Positions 7,777 to 17,162 of a stretch of DNA of 26,583 nt are shown piece by piece. The translations under genes and the position numbers were made by a program. Position 1 is the first letter of the stretch, and the number at the start of each line of letters is the position of its first letter. Source of the stretch: Candidatus Segatella intestinihominis. Its GTDB lineage: Bacteria > Bacteroidota > Bacteroidia > Bacteroidales > Bacteroidaceae. Under the pieces are notes generated by a model. That model ran no database searches, was not told where the DNA came from, and worked only from the letters and a program-made list of their open reading frames with translations. The DNA is taken from positions 1-26,583 of the forward strand of contig URLG01000035.1 in the NCBI GenBank assembly GCA_900548535.1. Direction: 5' to 3'.

Positions 7777-10548
7777 ATGAATATTATGGATAAATTATTC
7801 CTTTTAGACGCTTATGCGCTCATTTATAGGTCATATTATGCCTTTATGAAGAACCCTCGAATCAACTCGAAGGGTTTGAATACTTCGTGTGTCATGGGAT
7901 TCTGCAATACCCTCAACGAGATACTTACCAAGGAGAAGCCTACCCACATGGCGGTGGCTTTCGACCACGGCAAGACCTTCCGTCATGAGGCGTTCCCTGC
8001 TTACAAAGCTCAGCGAGAAGAAACTCCTGAAGACATCAAACTTTCTGTGCCTATAATCAAGAATATCTTGGAGGCTTACCACATCCCTATCCTACAGGTG
8101 GATGGTTTCGAGGCTGATGATATCATCGGTACCATTGCTACCCAAGCAGGAGAAAAGGGAGTGGAGACTTACATGCTGACACCGGACAAAGACTATGGTC
8201 AGTTGGTAAGAGAGAACGTATACATGTATCGTCCTCGACATGGTGGCGGATATGAGAAATTGGGCGTTGAGGAAATAGAAGAGAAGTATGGTATCTCTTC
8301 CCCACTACAAGTCATTGACCTCCTTGCCTTGATGGGCGACTCTGCCGACAACTTCCCTGGCTGTCCTGGCGTGGGTGAGAAAACTGCAGTTAAGCTCATC
8401 AACCAATTTGGAAGTGTGGAAAGCTTGATAGAAAAAGCTGCTGAGGTGAAGGGAAAGCTGCGCGAAAAAGTGGAAGGTGCAGTAGAAGACATCAAGATGT
8501 CAAAATTCTTGGCGACCATCCGAACCGACGTTCCAGTCAATCTCCAAATGGATGATTTGAAGTTGGTGGAGCCAGATTCTGAAAAATTGGACGAAATCTT
8601 CACCGAACTGGAGTTTAAGTCATTCGCAAACAGAGTTCTTAAAAAAGTTCAAAAGGTGCAAACAAAAGCTACAGGAGAGCTAGATCTCTTTGCGCCACAG
8701 CCTGCCGACGGTCAAGAAGAGCAAAAAAACGCAAGTTTTGAGACCATTAAAACAACAGCACACAAATACAGACTTATTGAAACAGAAGAAGATGCAAAAT
8801 CTCTTTATGAGTATTTATTTACAAAACAGATTCTCAGTCTAGATACAGAGACCACTTCTACCCATCCTGTAGACGCAGAATTGGTAGGATTGAGCTTTGC
8901 AGTAGAAGAGAAAGAGGCTTTCTACGTGGCGATTCCTGCAGAACGTGAAGAAGCCTTAAAATTCGTAAACATCTTCAAACCACTCTATGAGAACCCAGAA
9001 ATTCTCAAAGTGGGACAAAATATCAAGTACGATTACGAGGTACTTATGAATTATGGCGTGGAGATACAAGGCAAGATGTTTGATACGATGATAGCCCACT
9101 ATCTCATCCAACCGGAGTTGTATCACAACATGGACTATCTAGCCGAAGTGTACCTCAACTACCAGACAGTTCACATCGAAGAGCTGATAGGTCCGAAGGG
9201 TAAGAACCAGAAATCCATGCGCGACCTCGCCCCATCCGAAGTATTCGAATATGCAGCAGAGGATGCCGACATCACCCTGCGCCTCAAAAACATCCTCGAG
9301 CCTAAGCTCAAGGAGTTAGAAGTTGAGGATTTGTTCTGGAACGTAGAGATGCCACTCGTCCCAGTATTGGCACACATGGAGATGGAAGGTGTATGCATCG
9401 ACACGGACACCCTGAAGGAAACATCCACCAACCTATCCAACCGACTCTCAGAAATAGAACACCACATCTACGAGTTGGCAGGCGAGTCATTCAACATCGG
9501 CTCTCCACGACAAGTGGGAGAAATCCTCTTCGGAAAGATGAAGATCGTGGAGAAACCAAAGAAGACCAAGACTGGTCAGTATGTAACAAGCGAGGAAGTA
9601 CTGCAACAGCTCCGCAGCAAGAGCCCGATTATAGATGAAATCCTGAACTACAGAGGATTGAAGAAACTGTTGAGCACATACGTAGATGCCCTACCAAAGC
9701 TCATCAACCCTCGTACAGGCCACATCCACGCATCGTTCAACCAAGCCATAACAGCCACAGGTCGCCTCTCATCAAGCGACCCGAACCTGCAAAACATCCC
9801 GGTGCGTGATGACGATGGCAAGGAGATACGCCGATGCTTTATTCCAGAGCCAGGTTGCCTCTTCTTCTCTGCCGACTATTCGCAGATAGAGCTCCGTATC
9901 ATGGCACACTTGAGCGAAGATGTCAACATGGTGGAAGCCTTCAGAGAAGGCAGCGATATCCATGCCGCAACAGCAGCCAAGATATGGCACGAGGATATAT
10001 CAGAAGTAACTGAAGCTCAGCGCAAGAAAGCAAAAACAGCCAACTTCGGCATCATCTACGGCATCACCACCTTTGGTCTAGCCCAGCGCATGAATATCGA
10101 GAACAAGGAAGCGAAGCAAATCATAGAAGATTACTTCCGCACCTTCCCTGGCGTAAAAGCTTACATGGAGAAATCGAAGGAGATGGCACGTGAGAAGGGC
10201 TATGCCGAAACCATCTTCCACCGCCGCAGATACCTGCCAGACATCAACAGCAAGAACGGCACGGTAAGAGGTTTTGCCGAGCGCAATGCCATCAACGCCC
10301 CTATCCAAGGTTCGGAGGCAGATATCATCAAGGTAGCCATGGTGCGCATCTTCAACCGATTCAAGGCAGAAGGCATCAAGAGCAAGATGATTATCCAGGT
10401 GCATGACGAACTCAACTTCTCCGTCTATCCAGAAGAAAAGGAGAAAGTAGAGAAGATTGTGGTAGAGGAAATGCAGAATGCTTACCACCTCAGCGTGCCA
10501 TTGGTAGCAGACGCTGGGTGGGGTAAGAATTGGCTAGAAGCTCACTAA
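7777..10548 (+). CDS. polA: DNA polymerase I with 5' nuclease and proofreading domains
   Basis: Repair and Okazaki-fragment polymerase of 923 residues, close to E. coli PolI (928). The N-terminal 5' nuclease occupies about 1-300 (FLLDAYALIYRSYYAF, GFEADDIIGT, LMGDSADNFPG with its helix-hairpin-helix GVGEKTA). The 3'-5' exonuclease looks catalytically complete: D356 and E358 in LDTETT (Exo I), N415 and D419 in GQNIKYDYE (Exo II), Y492 and D496 in YAAEDAD (Exo III). The polymerase domain has motif A with D700 (SADYSQIELR), motif B KKAKTANFGIIYG (750-762), and motif C HDE (876-878). ATG 7777 is used here, but ATG 7786 (MDKLFLLDAY) is an equally good start. A terminator follows at 10600. Confidence 0.97.
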   Translation: MNIMDKLFLLDAYALIYRSYYAFMKNPRINSKGLNTSCVMGFCNTLNEILTKEKPTHMAVAFDHGKTFRHEAFPAYKAQREETPEDIKLSVPIIKNILEAYHIPILQVDGFEADDIIGTIATQAGEKGVETYMLTPDKDYGQLVRENVYMYRPRHGGGYEKLGVEEIEEKYGISSPLQVIDLLALMGDSADNFPGCPGVGEKTAVKLINQFGSVESLIEKAAEVKGKLREKVEGAVEDIKMSKFLATIRTDVPVNLQMDDLKLVEPDSEKLDEIFTELEFKSFANRVLKKVQKVQTKATGELDLFAPQPADGQEEQKNASFETIKTTAHKYRLIETEEDAKSLYEYLFTKQILSLDTETTSTHPVDAELVGLSFAVEEKEAFYVAIPAEREEALKFVNIFKPLYENPEILKVGQNIKYDYEVLMNYGVEIQGKMFDTMIAHYLIQPELYHNMDYLAEVYLNYQTVHIEELIGPKGKNQKSMRDLAPSEVFEYAAEDADITLRLKNILEPKLKELEVEDLFWNVEMPLVPVLAHMEMEGVCIDTDTLKETSTNLSNRLSEIEHHIYELAGESFNIGSPRQVGEILFGKMKIVEKPKKTKTGQYVTSEEVLQQLRSKSPIIDEILNYRGLKKLLSTYVDALPKLINPRTGHIHASFNQAITATGRLSSSDPNLQNIPVRDDDGKEIRRCFIPEPGCLFFSADYSQIELRIMAHLSEDVNMVEAFREGSDIHAATAAKIWHEDISEVTEAQRKKAKTANFGIIYGITTFGLAQRMNIENKEAKQIIEDYFRTFPGVKAYMEKSKEMAREKGYAETIFHRRRYLPDINSKNGTVRGFAERNAINAPIQGSEADIIKVAMVRIFNRFKAEGIKSKMIIQVHDELNFSVYPEEKEKVEKIVVEEMQNAYHLSVPLVADAGWGKNWLEAH

Positions 10549-10599
10549 ATAGACTTCACAAACAACCTTATAAGAAGAAAAAAGGCAATATAAATGAAC

Positions 10600-10646
10600 A
10601 AAAAGTGTAGCAAACCGTAAATTTTCACGATTTACTACACTTTTTT
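10600..10646 (+). terminator. Terminator after polA
   Basis: AAAAAGTGTA pairs with TACACTTTTT across a shorter inner GTAAAT/ATTTAC helix, ending in a six-T run (10641-10646). It separates polA from the exported-protein operon that starts at 10754. Confidence 0.75.
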
Positions 10647-10679
10647 AATAAAAAAGAACGAGGTTTCTATTTTTTTTCG

Positions 10680-10687
10680 TAAATTTG
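10680..10687 (+). promoter_or_regulatory. -7 promoter element of the exported caspase-like operon
   Basis: TAAATTTG fits TAnnTTTG and lies 66 bp before the first start codon, just after the polA terminator and a T-run. No clear TTTG is found at -33. No other TAnnTTTG was noticed in the gaps of the following six genes, so this is the best candidate for the promoter of the whole cluster. Confidence 0.6.
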
Positions 10688-10753
10688 TAGCTGAAATCTA
10701 TCAAGAAAAGATTTACAAGAAAGAAAGTAATCATAACAATAAAACCAAAGAGT

Positions 10754-11443
10754 ATGAAAAAACTATTTATTTCTATGGGAATCGCCTGCCTCTTGGCAGT
10801 GCCAGTTTGCACTTCCGCTCAGGAGGTAAGTACTAAGGACATCATGAAACAGCGCAAGGAAATCTACAAGGCTTCCAAGGCTGAACTCAATGAGAAGGCT
10901 ACTAAGGCTGCTAGAAAAGAAGCCAAGAAGCTGCAAAAAGAAGGTTGGACTCCAGCTCCAGGCGCACTACCATTGGAGAAGCAGTTGGACCACTCATACC
11001 TCATGCAGATGGAATATGACGAAAACATGTATCCTAAGTACTTGATGGGAGAAGCCATGAGCATTGGAGAGAACTATGATGGTGCTAAGATGCAGGCTTT
11101 GGAGTTGGCAAAGCAGAACCTTGCTGCTCAAATCCAGACTGAAGTTTCTGCCCTGGTAGACAACTCTGTGGCAACACAGCAACTTGCTATGGAAGAAGCC
11201 GTTACAGTAACTAAGAGTATTATGGCTAGCAAGAGTTTGATTGTACAGAGCATCGGTAGAACCATTACTGTCGTAGAATGCTATCGCACTTTGAAGAACA
11301 AGAACAAGGAAGTACTTGTTCGCATCGCTTACAATGGAGAAATGGCTAAGGCTGCTGCTAAGAATGCCATCCGCCAAAGTCTTGAAAACGAAAGCGATGA
11401 ACTGCGCAATAAACTTGACAACGTATTGGGAAGTAGCAAGTAA
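10754..11443 (+). CDS. Exported LPP20-like protein, first gene of the caspase-like operon
   Basis: This 229-residue protein starts with a type I signal peptide (MKKLFISMGIACLLAVP...TSA|Q, cut after about residue 22). There is a Cys at 19, but VPVC is not a good lipobox. A charged Lys/Ala/Glu-rich helix follows (about 28-65). The main domain (about 95-215) contains AKMQALELAKQNLAAQIQTEV and VVECYRTLKNKNKEVLVRIAYN. This is the layout of LPP20/FlgO-type envelope proteins: an Ala-rich helix after a short strand, then two strands. The family is a resemblance, not certain. It is separated from the next gene by 100 bp with two hairpins, which may set its expression apart from the rest of the operon. 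Its molecular role is unknown. Confidence 0.78.
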   Translation: MKKLFISMGIACLLAVPVCTSAQEVSTKDIMKQRKEIYKASKAELNEKATKAARKEAKKLQKEGWTPAPGALPLEKQLDHSYLMQMEYDENMYPKYLMGEAMSIGENYDGAKMQALELAKQNLAAQIQTEVSALVDNSVATQQLAMEEAVTVTKSIMASKSLIVQSIGRTITVVECYRTLKNKNKEVLVRIAYNGEMAKAAAKNAIRQSLENESDELRNKLDNVLGSSK

Positions 11444-11462
11444 TCACGTCCCTAACACACAC

Positions 11463-11511
11463 ATTGTCAAGAAGACAATAAAGGATAGAAGACTTCATGC
11501 TCTTCTATCCT
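11463..11511 (+). other. Two consecutive hairpins between the first and second operon genes
   Basis: ATTGTC/GACAAT (11463-11468 and 11474-11479) forms a small stem. AGGATAGAAGA/TCTTCTATCCT (11482-11492 and 11501-11511) forms a perfect 11-bp stem with an 8-nt loop. No T-run follows on the plus strand, so this is not a normal rho-independent terminator. It may protect the upstream mRNA end, attenuate, or mark an RNA-processing point. Confidence 0.6.
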
Positions 11512-11543
11512 AAAACATTAAAGACCTCCAAAACTAGTAAAGT

Positions 11544-13616
11544 ATGAAAAAAGCTATAGTATTGACAACATGCCTCATCAGCTTTACAACCTGCATTTCT
11601 GCCCAGGAAACGCAGGCTGCAAAACCTCATGACATTACCATAAAGTTCAGCAAAACGCCACAAGGACTAGACAATTACTATAGTGGCATCTATTATTTCT
11701 GTGACAAAGAGATATACAACATGCGCAACTACCTTATGTATACAGGCAACAGCATCAAATCGCTGAAAATTAATCCAGCCGGTAGTTCGTATGCCTTTTT
11801 GGACAATAAGAAAAACAAGAATACGATTGGTATCTATAGCTTAATCAACAAAGATTATCCTTTAGGGAAAATCACTACCAACAAGTTATTTAAGCCTTTG
11901 GCCATCTGCTATGCACCAGATGCCAAGAGCCTCTATGTACTGGCTTCAGACGGTAAAGTACACATATATGACACTCGCAAGACACGAGAGCTCAAGACAA
12001 TAGATGCCAATAAGGTGGCTACCCGTTTGGACGCAAGCCCTAACGGCTACTATCTCATTGCCAGCAGCAAGAACGCATTGCAGGTAATTAATCTGGAGAA
12101 CCAAACCACTCGCACAAACATCAAGCTAAATGCTGATTTTAAGGATCTTGCATTCTCACCAAACAACAAGATGTTAGCAGTATTGACTGCTGATGGCGCA
12201 TGCGACATTTATGACACAAAAACATTCACCATAAGCAATCATTATGATGCCATGGGCATAGCAGAGAAATGCTATTTCCACCCAGAGAACAAATATCTTG
12301 CAGTTGTTACTGGTGACCAGCGAATTGCATTCATCAACCTCCTCAACGAGGCTGATCGCCAATATTTGGATGCGAAAGAAGCGGGAGTAAAGTATCTCAA
12401 CTTCTCCAAGAATGTAAAGAACGACATCTATCTCCTCTACAACACCAACAAAGGCATCGTGTACACACCTGTAGGTTTCCTTAGTCCTAACAGACAAGAG
12501 AAACTTAAGGACGAGCTGAATAGCAGAATGGATGAGTGGATGAAGCGAATGGAAGGTGAGAGCCTTGACGACTACAATGCTCGTGTCAACGAACAGTCCA
12601 GACTGAACCAGATGCGACTCTTTGAAACACAGATTGCTACCAATATGGCAGACAATCTCTTGACCACGTCAGAGGTAAAGCTAGGTAACTATAATGCTGA
12701 CATGAACATGCTGACTCTCGACTTCAACAATATGCCAAGCATCTACCTGACTGTCCCTGCTAGCGAGTTGGAATCATTTATGGAAGCTGGCAACCTGGAA
12801 TTCAGCAACACCAAATATGGATTGAATGACAAAGACGAATTTGAGGTTGTCTACACCGAGGTAACCAACAAGAAGACTGGCCAGAAATACGTATTCGACA
12901 ACACAGAGCGCAAGTCATTGGCCTTCTTGGAGTCAGAGGACAATTTCGTCCCATTCGAGCAATTGCAAGGAGCCAAAATGGAAGAATTGAAACTGGAAGA
13001 AATCAAGAATAACATCTTGAAGGAAGCCCAGGACAAGAACATCATCTCCGACCATACCAAGATAGATGTGCATACCAAGGTGGTAAACAGCACAGATGCC
13101 TCTGGTAAAAACATCTTCAATTACGAGGTGGCTGTATCATATAGCGTAGACGAGGAATTCTCTGCCAAAGACGACTTTGCCCCAGGTCGCTTCAAGTGCG
13201 AGGAATCCAATGCTGCCCAAGCTATGCTTGCCATCGTGAAGAAAGCTATGGAAGAAGACTTTGCTAAATATACCGTAGAAGGCAAACAGGTGAAAATAGA
13301 GGTTACAGGCATGGCAGATGCCCTACCGTTCAGCCGCACAGTAGCTTATGATGGTTGTTATGGTGATTATGAAGAGGAACCTGTATATAAGAATGGCGAA
13401 TTGAGCAATATCACCATAACCCGAAAGACAGGCATCAGCCAGAATGAGCAATTGGCTTATCTACGAGCCATGGGTGTGAAAGACTACATGGAGAAGAACA
13501 TCTCATCACTACAGAAGATGAAGACCTCTTACGACACCCACATCGAGGTATCAGAAAACAAGGGTGGAGAATATCGCCGTATCGGTGTGAAGTTCACCTT
13601 TGTAGATGCATTGTAA
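11544..13616 (+). CDS. Exported beta-propeller protein with shared module and OmpA-like C terminus
   Basis: A 690-residue exported protein with a signal peptide ending ISA|Q near residue 20. Residues about 65-310 contain WD40/YVTN-like beta-propeller repeats (LKINPAGSSYAFLD, ICYAPDAKSLYVLASDGKVHIYD, LAFSPNNKMLAVLTADGACDIYD, CYFHPENKYLAVVTGDQRIAFIN). Residues about 325-460 form a module with MDEWMKRMEGESLDDYNARV that is also found in the next protein. The C terminus (about 560-690) has VKIEVTGMADALPF, then NEQLAYLRAMGVKDYMEKNI and RRIGVKFTFVDA; this order resembles OmpA/MotB peptidoglycan-binding domains but is divergent. It probably sits in the periplasm or outer membrane as a scaffold. The next gene starts 14 nt after the stop, so translation may be coupled. 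Confidence 0.82.
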   Translation: MKKAIVLTTCLISFTTCISAQETQAAKPHDITIKFSKTPQGLDNYYSGIYYFCDKEIYNMRNYLMYTGNSIKSLKINPAGSSYAFLDNKKNKNTIGIYSLINKDYPLGKITTNKLFKPLAICYAPDAKSLYVLASDGKVHIYDTRKTRELKTIDANKVATRLDASPNGYYLIASSKNALQVINLENQTTRTNIKLNADFKDLAFSPNNKMLAVLTADGACDIYDTKTFTISNHYDAMGIAEKCYFHPENKYLAVVTGDQRIAFINLLNEADRQYLDAKEAGVKYLNFSKNVKNDIYLLYNTNKGIVYTPVGFLSPNRQEKLKDELNSRMDEWMKRMEGESLDDYNARVNEQSRLNQMRLFETQIATNMADNLLTTSEVKLGNYNADMNMLTLDFNNMPSIYLTVPASELESFMEAGNLEFSNTKYGLNDKDEFEVVYTEVTNKKTGQKYVFDNTERKSLAFLESEDNFVPFEQLQGAKMEELKLEEIKNNILKEAQDKNIISDHTKIDVHTKVVNSTDASGKNIFNYEVAVSYSVDEEFSAKDDFAPGRFKCEESNAAQAMLAIVKKAMEEDFAKYTVEGKQVKIEVTGMADALPFSRTVAYDGCYGDYEEEPVYKNGELSNITITRKTGISQNEQLAYLRAMGVKDYMEKNISSLQKMKTSYDTHIEVSENKGGEYRRIGVKFTFVDAL

Positions 13617-13629
13617 AAAAAAGGACTCA

Positions 13630-16191
13630 ATGAAGAAAGTATTTATTACAATATCTATATTACTCTTATCGCTGGGCAGCAAGTTAGCTGCCCAGACGAT
13701 AACTGAATCCAATACGGCGTACAGAGAATTTGTGCAGCTAGCCAACAAGGACGGCGACAAAGTTCAGATGTACGACGCACTTTACCGTTGCTATACCGCA
13801 ACGATCTCAGTAATAACTCATTCAGAGCACACAAGCGCTGATTACACACAGGCAGTCTATAACATGAAGAATATCATTCCTTTCCTACCTAACGCTGCTG
13901 CTTATAATAGTAACAACCAAAGCGTAGGAAATGCCATCAACTTTGCACGCGCATACGTTGATGTTGTCAGCCTGCCCGATTTTGCAGATGGTGGATACAC
14001 CACATCTACATCTTATTCGCAGCTCTCTTACTTTGCAGCTGCCAACTTGGTAAATCGCCGTCAATATCAAGAAGCCATCCCTTATCTACAAGCCTATTTG
14101 CGCTCGGGTGATGAAAAATTCCGCAAGTCGGTATTCGTCAACCTGATCAAGGCATGCGCACAATCCAATAAATATCAGCTAGCCATACAAACGTTAGAGC
14201 AAGCCACAGCCAATTACCCAAGCGATTACGACATCGTTTCTTCTGCTGTGAACCTATGCATTGACCACAAGGACAATGCAAATCTTCAGAAATTTGTAAC
14301 AAAGGGACTTACCATCAAGCCCGAAGACGAGACCTTGCTCAATATACAAGGAAAATTGTACGAAGATGGACATCAATTTGACAAGGCACTTGAGGTATAT
14401 AAGAAACTTCAAGTAACTCATCCAAAAGCACTTGATGTCATCAAGCACTTAGCTATCAACAACTACAACATCGGTGTGCAAAACTATAACAAAGCCATCG
14501 AAGAGCGCAGCAATGAAGCAAGAGCCAAGGAGCTGGAAACTGTATACAAAGACTACTTTACATACGCCATCGGTCATCTGAAAAATATCATCATAGATGA
14601 TCCTATGTCTATTAAATATACACAGGCTTTGGCCGTAGCGTACAATACAATAGGCGACGAGCCAAACTTCAATATCTTCAATAATAAGCTCGCCTCGTTA
14701 GGCGGTGGAAAGATAGAATCCAACTTCATACCACAGCTTATCGATTTCTATCAAGATGCTCGACCTGCTACTGCCAATATAGCGCCAGCAACCTCCAATT
14801 ACCAAGAAGGACTGGCAGGAAATGCAGATACAAATGGCACTCATAAAGATGAGGGGATTCCAAACTATACTACGTTTGCCATCCCATTCATTGAGAGTCG
14901 CATAGATAAATGGCAACAGAAAGACAGCTATGAGACTTTGGATGAGTATCGTGCCCGCGTAACGGAGAAGAATAGAGAGGCCAAGATCCAAGAGATGCAG
15001 CAACTGGCAGTTAAGGAATACATCAGCCGATACGAATCGAAGGTCAACTTGCGCCATCTCGAACTCAAGCCATACGATGCAGAGCACCAAGCATTCCTGG
15101 TTACATCCAAGGATGTGGGTGAGATGATTGTGCCAGTGCCACGAGATAACGATGAAGCGCGTATCTTTGCAGCCAATTGGAATGGCATGCAGTTCAAAGA
15201 CCCTCAATACTTCATCGACAAGGATCATCTGGCACTTGCCAAACTGACCATCATCACCCCATCAGGCAAGCAATATCTGTATGACAATGCCGCTGCACTC
15301 AACTATACTGTGACCAATGTGGAGGTACACTTTGATCCCATCAATGCCAACTTACTGGCAACCAACAACAACCAGCAGAACATACAGCAGCAGAACGTGA
15401 AGCTTGGCACATCGGATGTGGATGAAAACATCCCTGAGAATCCAGCCAGCAACACGCGCACCTTTGCCGTGGTCATTGCCAATCAGAACTACAGCAACGT
15501 AGCAGGTGTACCATTAGCACTCAACGATGGTCTTGCCTTCTCTAAATATTGCGAGAAGACCCTAGGTATGCCAGCCGAGAACGTGCGCTATTATGCAGAT
15601 GCCTCCTACGGAACGATGCTTCGTGCCATCAGAGACATCAAGAACATAGCCAGCGCCTTTAATGGTGACATCAACATCATATTCTACTATGCCGGACATG
15701 GTATTCCTAACGAGGCGACCAAGGACGCATACCTTTTGCCTACCGATGCCGACGGCACGCAGACCGAAGGTTGCTATTCGCTCAACAAGCTATATAGCGA
15801 ATTAGGTTCCACCAAGGCAAAGGAAATCGTAGTGTTCCTGGATGCTTGCTTCAGTGGTTCCAAGCGTGAGGAAGGCATGCTCGCCTCAGCCCGTGGCGTA
15901 GCACTGAAAGCCAAGAAGGAAGACCCACGTGGCAACATGGTGGTATTCAGTGCAGCTTCAGATGATGAGACCGCATTCCCATACTCAGCCAAAGGCCATG
16001 GACTCTTCACTTACTATCTCTTGAAGAAACTACAGGAGACCAAAGGTGATGTTAGCTTAGGAGAATTGGGAGACTACATCTCTGAAAATGTGAAACAGCA
16101 ATCTGTTGTCATCAACCGAAAGGTACAAACCCCAACTGCCACACCATCCACCTCTATGGAAGCAAGCTGGAAAGAGTTGAAACTGAAGTAA
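13630..16191 (+). CDS. Exported TPR protein with C-terminal caspase-like (C14) peptidase domain
   Basis: An 853-residue exported protein. ATG 13630 is chosen over the in-frame ATG 13606, because it begins a proper signal peptide (MKKVFITISILLLSLGSKLAA|Q) and has AAGGA upstream; the earlier ATG overlaps the previous gene and spoils the signal. TPR-like helical repeats fill about 50-370 (AIPYLQAYLRSGDEKFRKSV, AIQTLEQATANYPSDYDIVS, ALEVYKKLQVTHPKALDVIK). A module beginning IDKWQQKDSYETLDEYRARV (425 onward) matches one in the previous protein. The caspase-like domain spans about 608-845: TFAVVIANQNY, catalytic H690 in YYAGHG, and C740 in FLDACFSGS. Metacaspase-type enzymes usually cut after Arg or Lys; specificity here is not readable. 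The substrate is unknown. Confidence 0.9.
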   Translation: MKKVFITISILLLSLGSKLAAQTITESNTAYREFVQLANKDGDKVQMYDALYRCYTATISVITHSEHTSADYTQAVYNMKNIIPFLPNAAAYNSNNQSVGNAINFARAYVDVVSLPDFADGGYTTSTSYSQLSYFAAANLVNRRQYQEAIPYLQAYLRSGDEKFRKSVFVNLIKACAQSNKYQLAIQTLEQATANYPSDYDIVSSAVNLCIDHKDNANLQKFVTKGLTIKPEDETLLNIQGKLYEDGHQFDKALEVYKKLQVTHPKALDVIKHLAINNYNIGVQNYNKAIEERSNEARAKELETVYKDYFTYAIGHLKNIIIDDPMSIKYTQALAVAYNTIGDEPNFNIFNNKLASLGGGKIESNFIPQLIDFYQDARPATANIAPATSNYQEGLAGNADTNGTHKDEGIPNYTTFAIPFIESRIDKWQQKDSYETLDEYRARVTEKNREAKIQEMQQLAVKEYISRYESKVNLRHLELKPYDAEHQAFLVTSKDVGEMIVPVPRDNDEARIFAANWNGMQFKDPQYFIDKDHLALAKLTIITPSGKQYLYDNAAALNYTVTNVEVHFDPINANLLATNNNQQNIQQQNVKLGTSDVDENIPENPASNTRTFAVVIANQNYSNVAGVPLALNDGLAFSKYCEKTLGMPAENVRYYADASYGTMLRAIRDIKNIASAFNGDINIIFYYAGHGIPNEATKDAYLLPTDADGTQTEGCYSLNKLYSELGSTKAKEIVVFLDACFSGSKREEGMLASARGVALKAKKEDPRGNMVVFSAASDDETAFPYSAKGHGLFTYYLLKKLQETKGDVSLGELGDYISENVKQQSVVINRKVQTPTATPSTSMEASWKELKLK

Positions 16192-16257
16192 GGTCTATAG
16201 TAGAGAAGACGATAAAGACAACAACCCAAAGAATGTATAACAATAAGTTAAGACAAT

Positions 16258-17130
16258 ATGAAACATTACTTATCTATCATCATACTGATGCTCCTAGGCA
16301 TAGCTACCACAGGCTATGCCCAGAAAGTAAAAAAGGTGCAAGGAGAGTACATCTACCATGCACCCGAGAACGTATCACTTGAGCAAGCCAAGCAAACAGC
16401 ATTGAATCGTGCTCAAATACAAGCCCTAGGCGATGAATTTGGCACCATTGTGGCACAACATAACGCCACAATGATGAACAACACCAATGGCTCTACCAAC
16501 ACCGACTTCACTTCTCTCAGCAGCAGTGATGTAAAGGGTGAGTGGCTAGAAACTATTGGCGAGCCTAAATATGACATCACATACGAGAAAGGCATGCTCG
16601 TAGTAAAGTGTACGGTTAGTGGCAAAGCAAGAGAACTGGTGGCAAGCCAAAATAACTTTGTAGCCAAGATTCTTCGAAACGGAATAGAGGATAAGTACGA
16701 AAGTGACAATTTCAAAAGTGGAGACGATCTCTACCTCTCCTATCAAACAGCGGCAAAGGGTTACATTGCAGTATATCTAGTAGATGATGCTAAAAATGCT
16801 TATTGTCTGCTCCCTTATCAATCCTCAACAGATGGAAAGGTAGCAGTAGAAGCTAACCAGAAGTATATATTCTTCAATAAAGAGACAGCTACACCTCTAT
16901 TCCAAGCCTACGAGGTTGATGAATACAACATGACCTGTGAGAGATCATCAGAGACAAACTATGTCTATGTGATAAGCTCACCTCATCCTTTCGTCAAGGC
17001 TATAGATAATGCCGTTGCCGGACTGCCAAGAGAGCTATCATTTGATGATTTCCAGAAGTGGCTATCCAAAAATCGCACCCAAGATAAGGATATGCAAGTG
17101 GAGATCAAGACCATCATCGTAGAGAAATAA
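16258..17130 (+). CDS. Exported DUF4384-like protein
   Basis: A 290-residue protein with a signal peptide (MKHYLSIIILMLLGIATTGYA|Q). The N-terminal part (about 28-130) has VSLEQAKQTALNRAQIQALGDEF followed by strands, similar in style to LPP20/FlgO-like domains. The C-terminal part (about 150-270) starts FKSGDDLYLSYQTAAKGYIA and continues VYLVDDAKNAYCLLPYQ. This is the pattern of DUF4384: a request for surface polarity, then a strand pair carrying the LP motif. DUF4384 domains are often found with caspase-like or kinase domains in other bacteria (known association), which fits this neighbourhood. It lies 66 bp after the TPR-caspase gene and 32 bp before the next gene, with no promoter seen. 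The function is unknown. Confidence 0.78.
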   Translation: MKHYLSIIILMLLGIATTGYAQKVKKVQGEYIYHAPENVSLEQAKQTALNRAQIQALGDEFGTIVAQHNATMMNNTNGSTNTDFTSLSSSDVKGEWLETIGEPKYDITYEKGMLVVKCTVSGKARELVASQNNFVAKILRNGIEDKYESDNFKSGDDLYLSYQTAAKGYIAVYLVDDAKNAYCLLPYQSSTDGKVAVEANQKYIFFNKETATPLFQAYEVDEYNMTCERSSETNYVYVISSPHPFVKAIDNAVAGLPRELSFDDFQKWLSKNRTQDKDMQVEIKTIIVEK

Positions 17131-17162
17131 ACAGATTATTCATCCTATAAATTACATCTATC

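Noticed and set aside
10864..11064. Lipoprotein signal (Cys19) in the LPP20-like protein
   Set aside because: VPVC lacks the small residue needed before Cys in a lipobox, while SA|Q at 22-23 is a good type I site.
13606..13629. Upstream ATG for the TPR-caspase gene
   Set aside because: It overlaps the previous gene by 11 bp and puts charged residues (MHCKKKDS) in front of a clean signal peptide that starts at ATG 13630.
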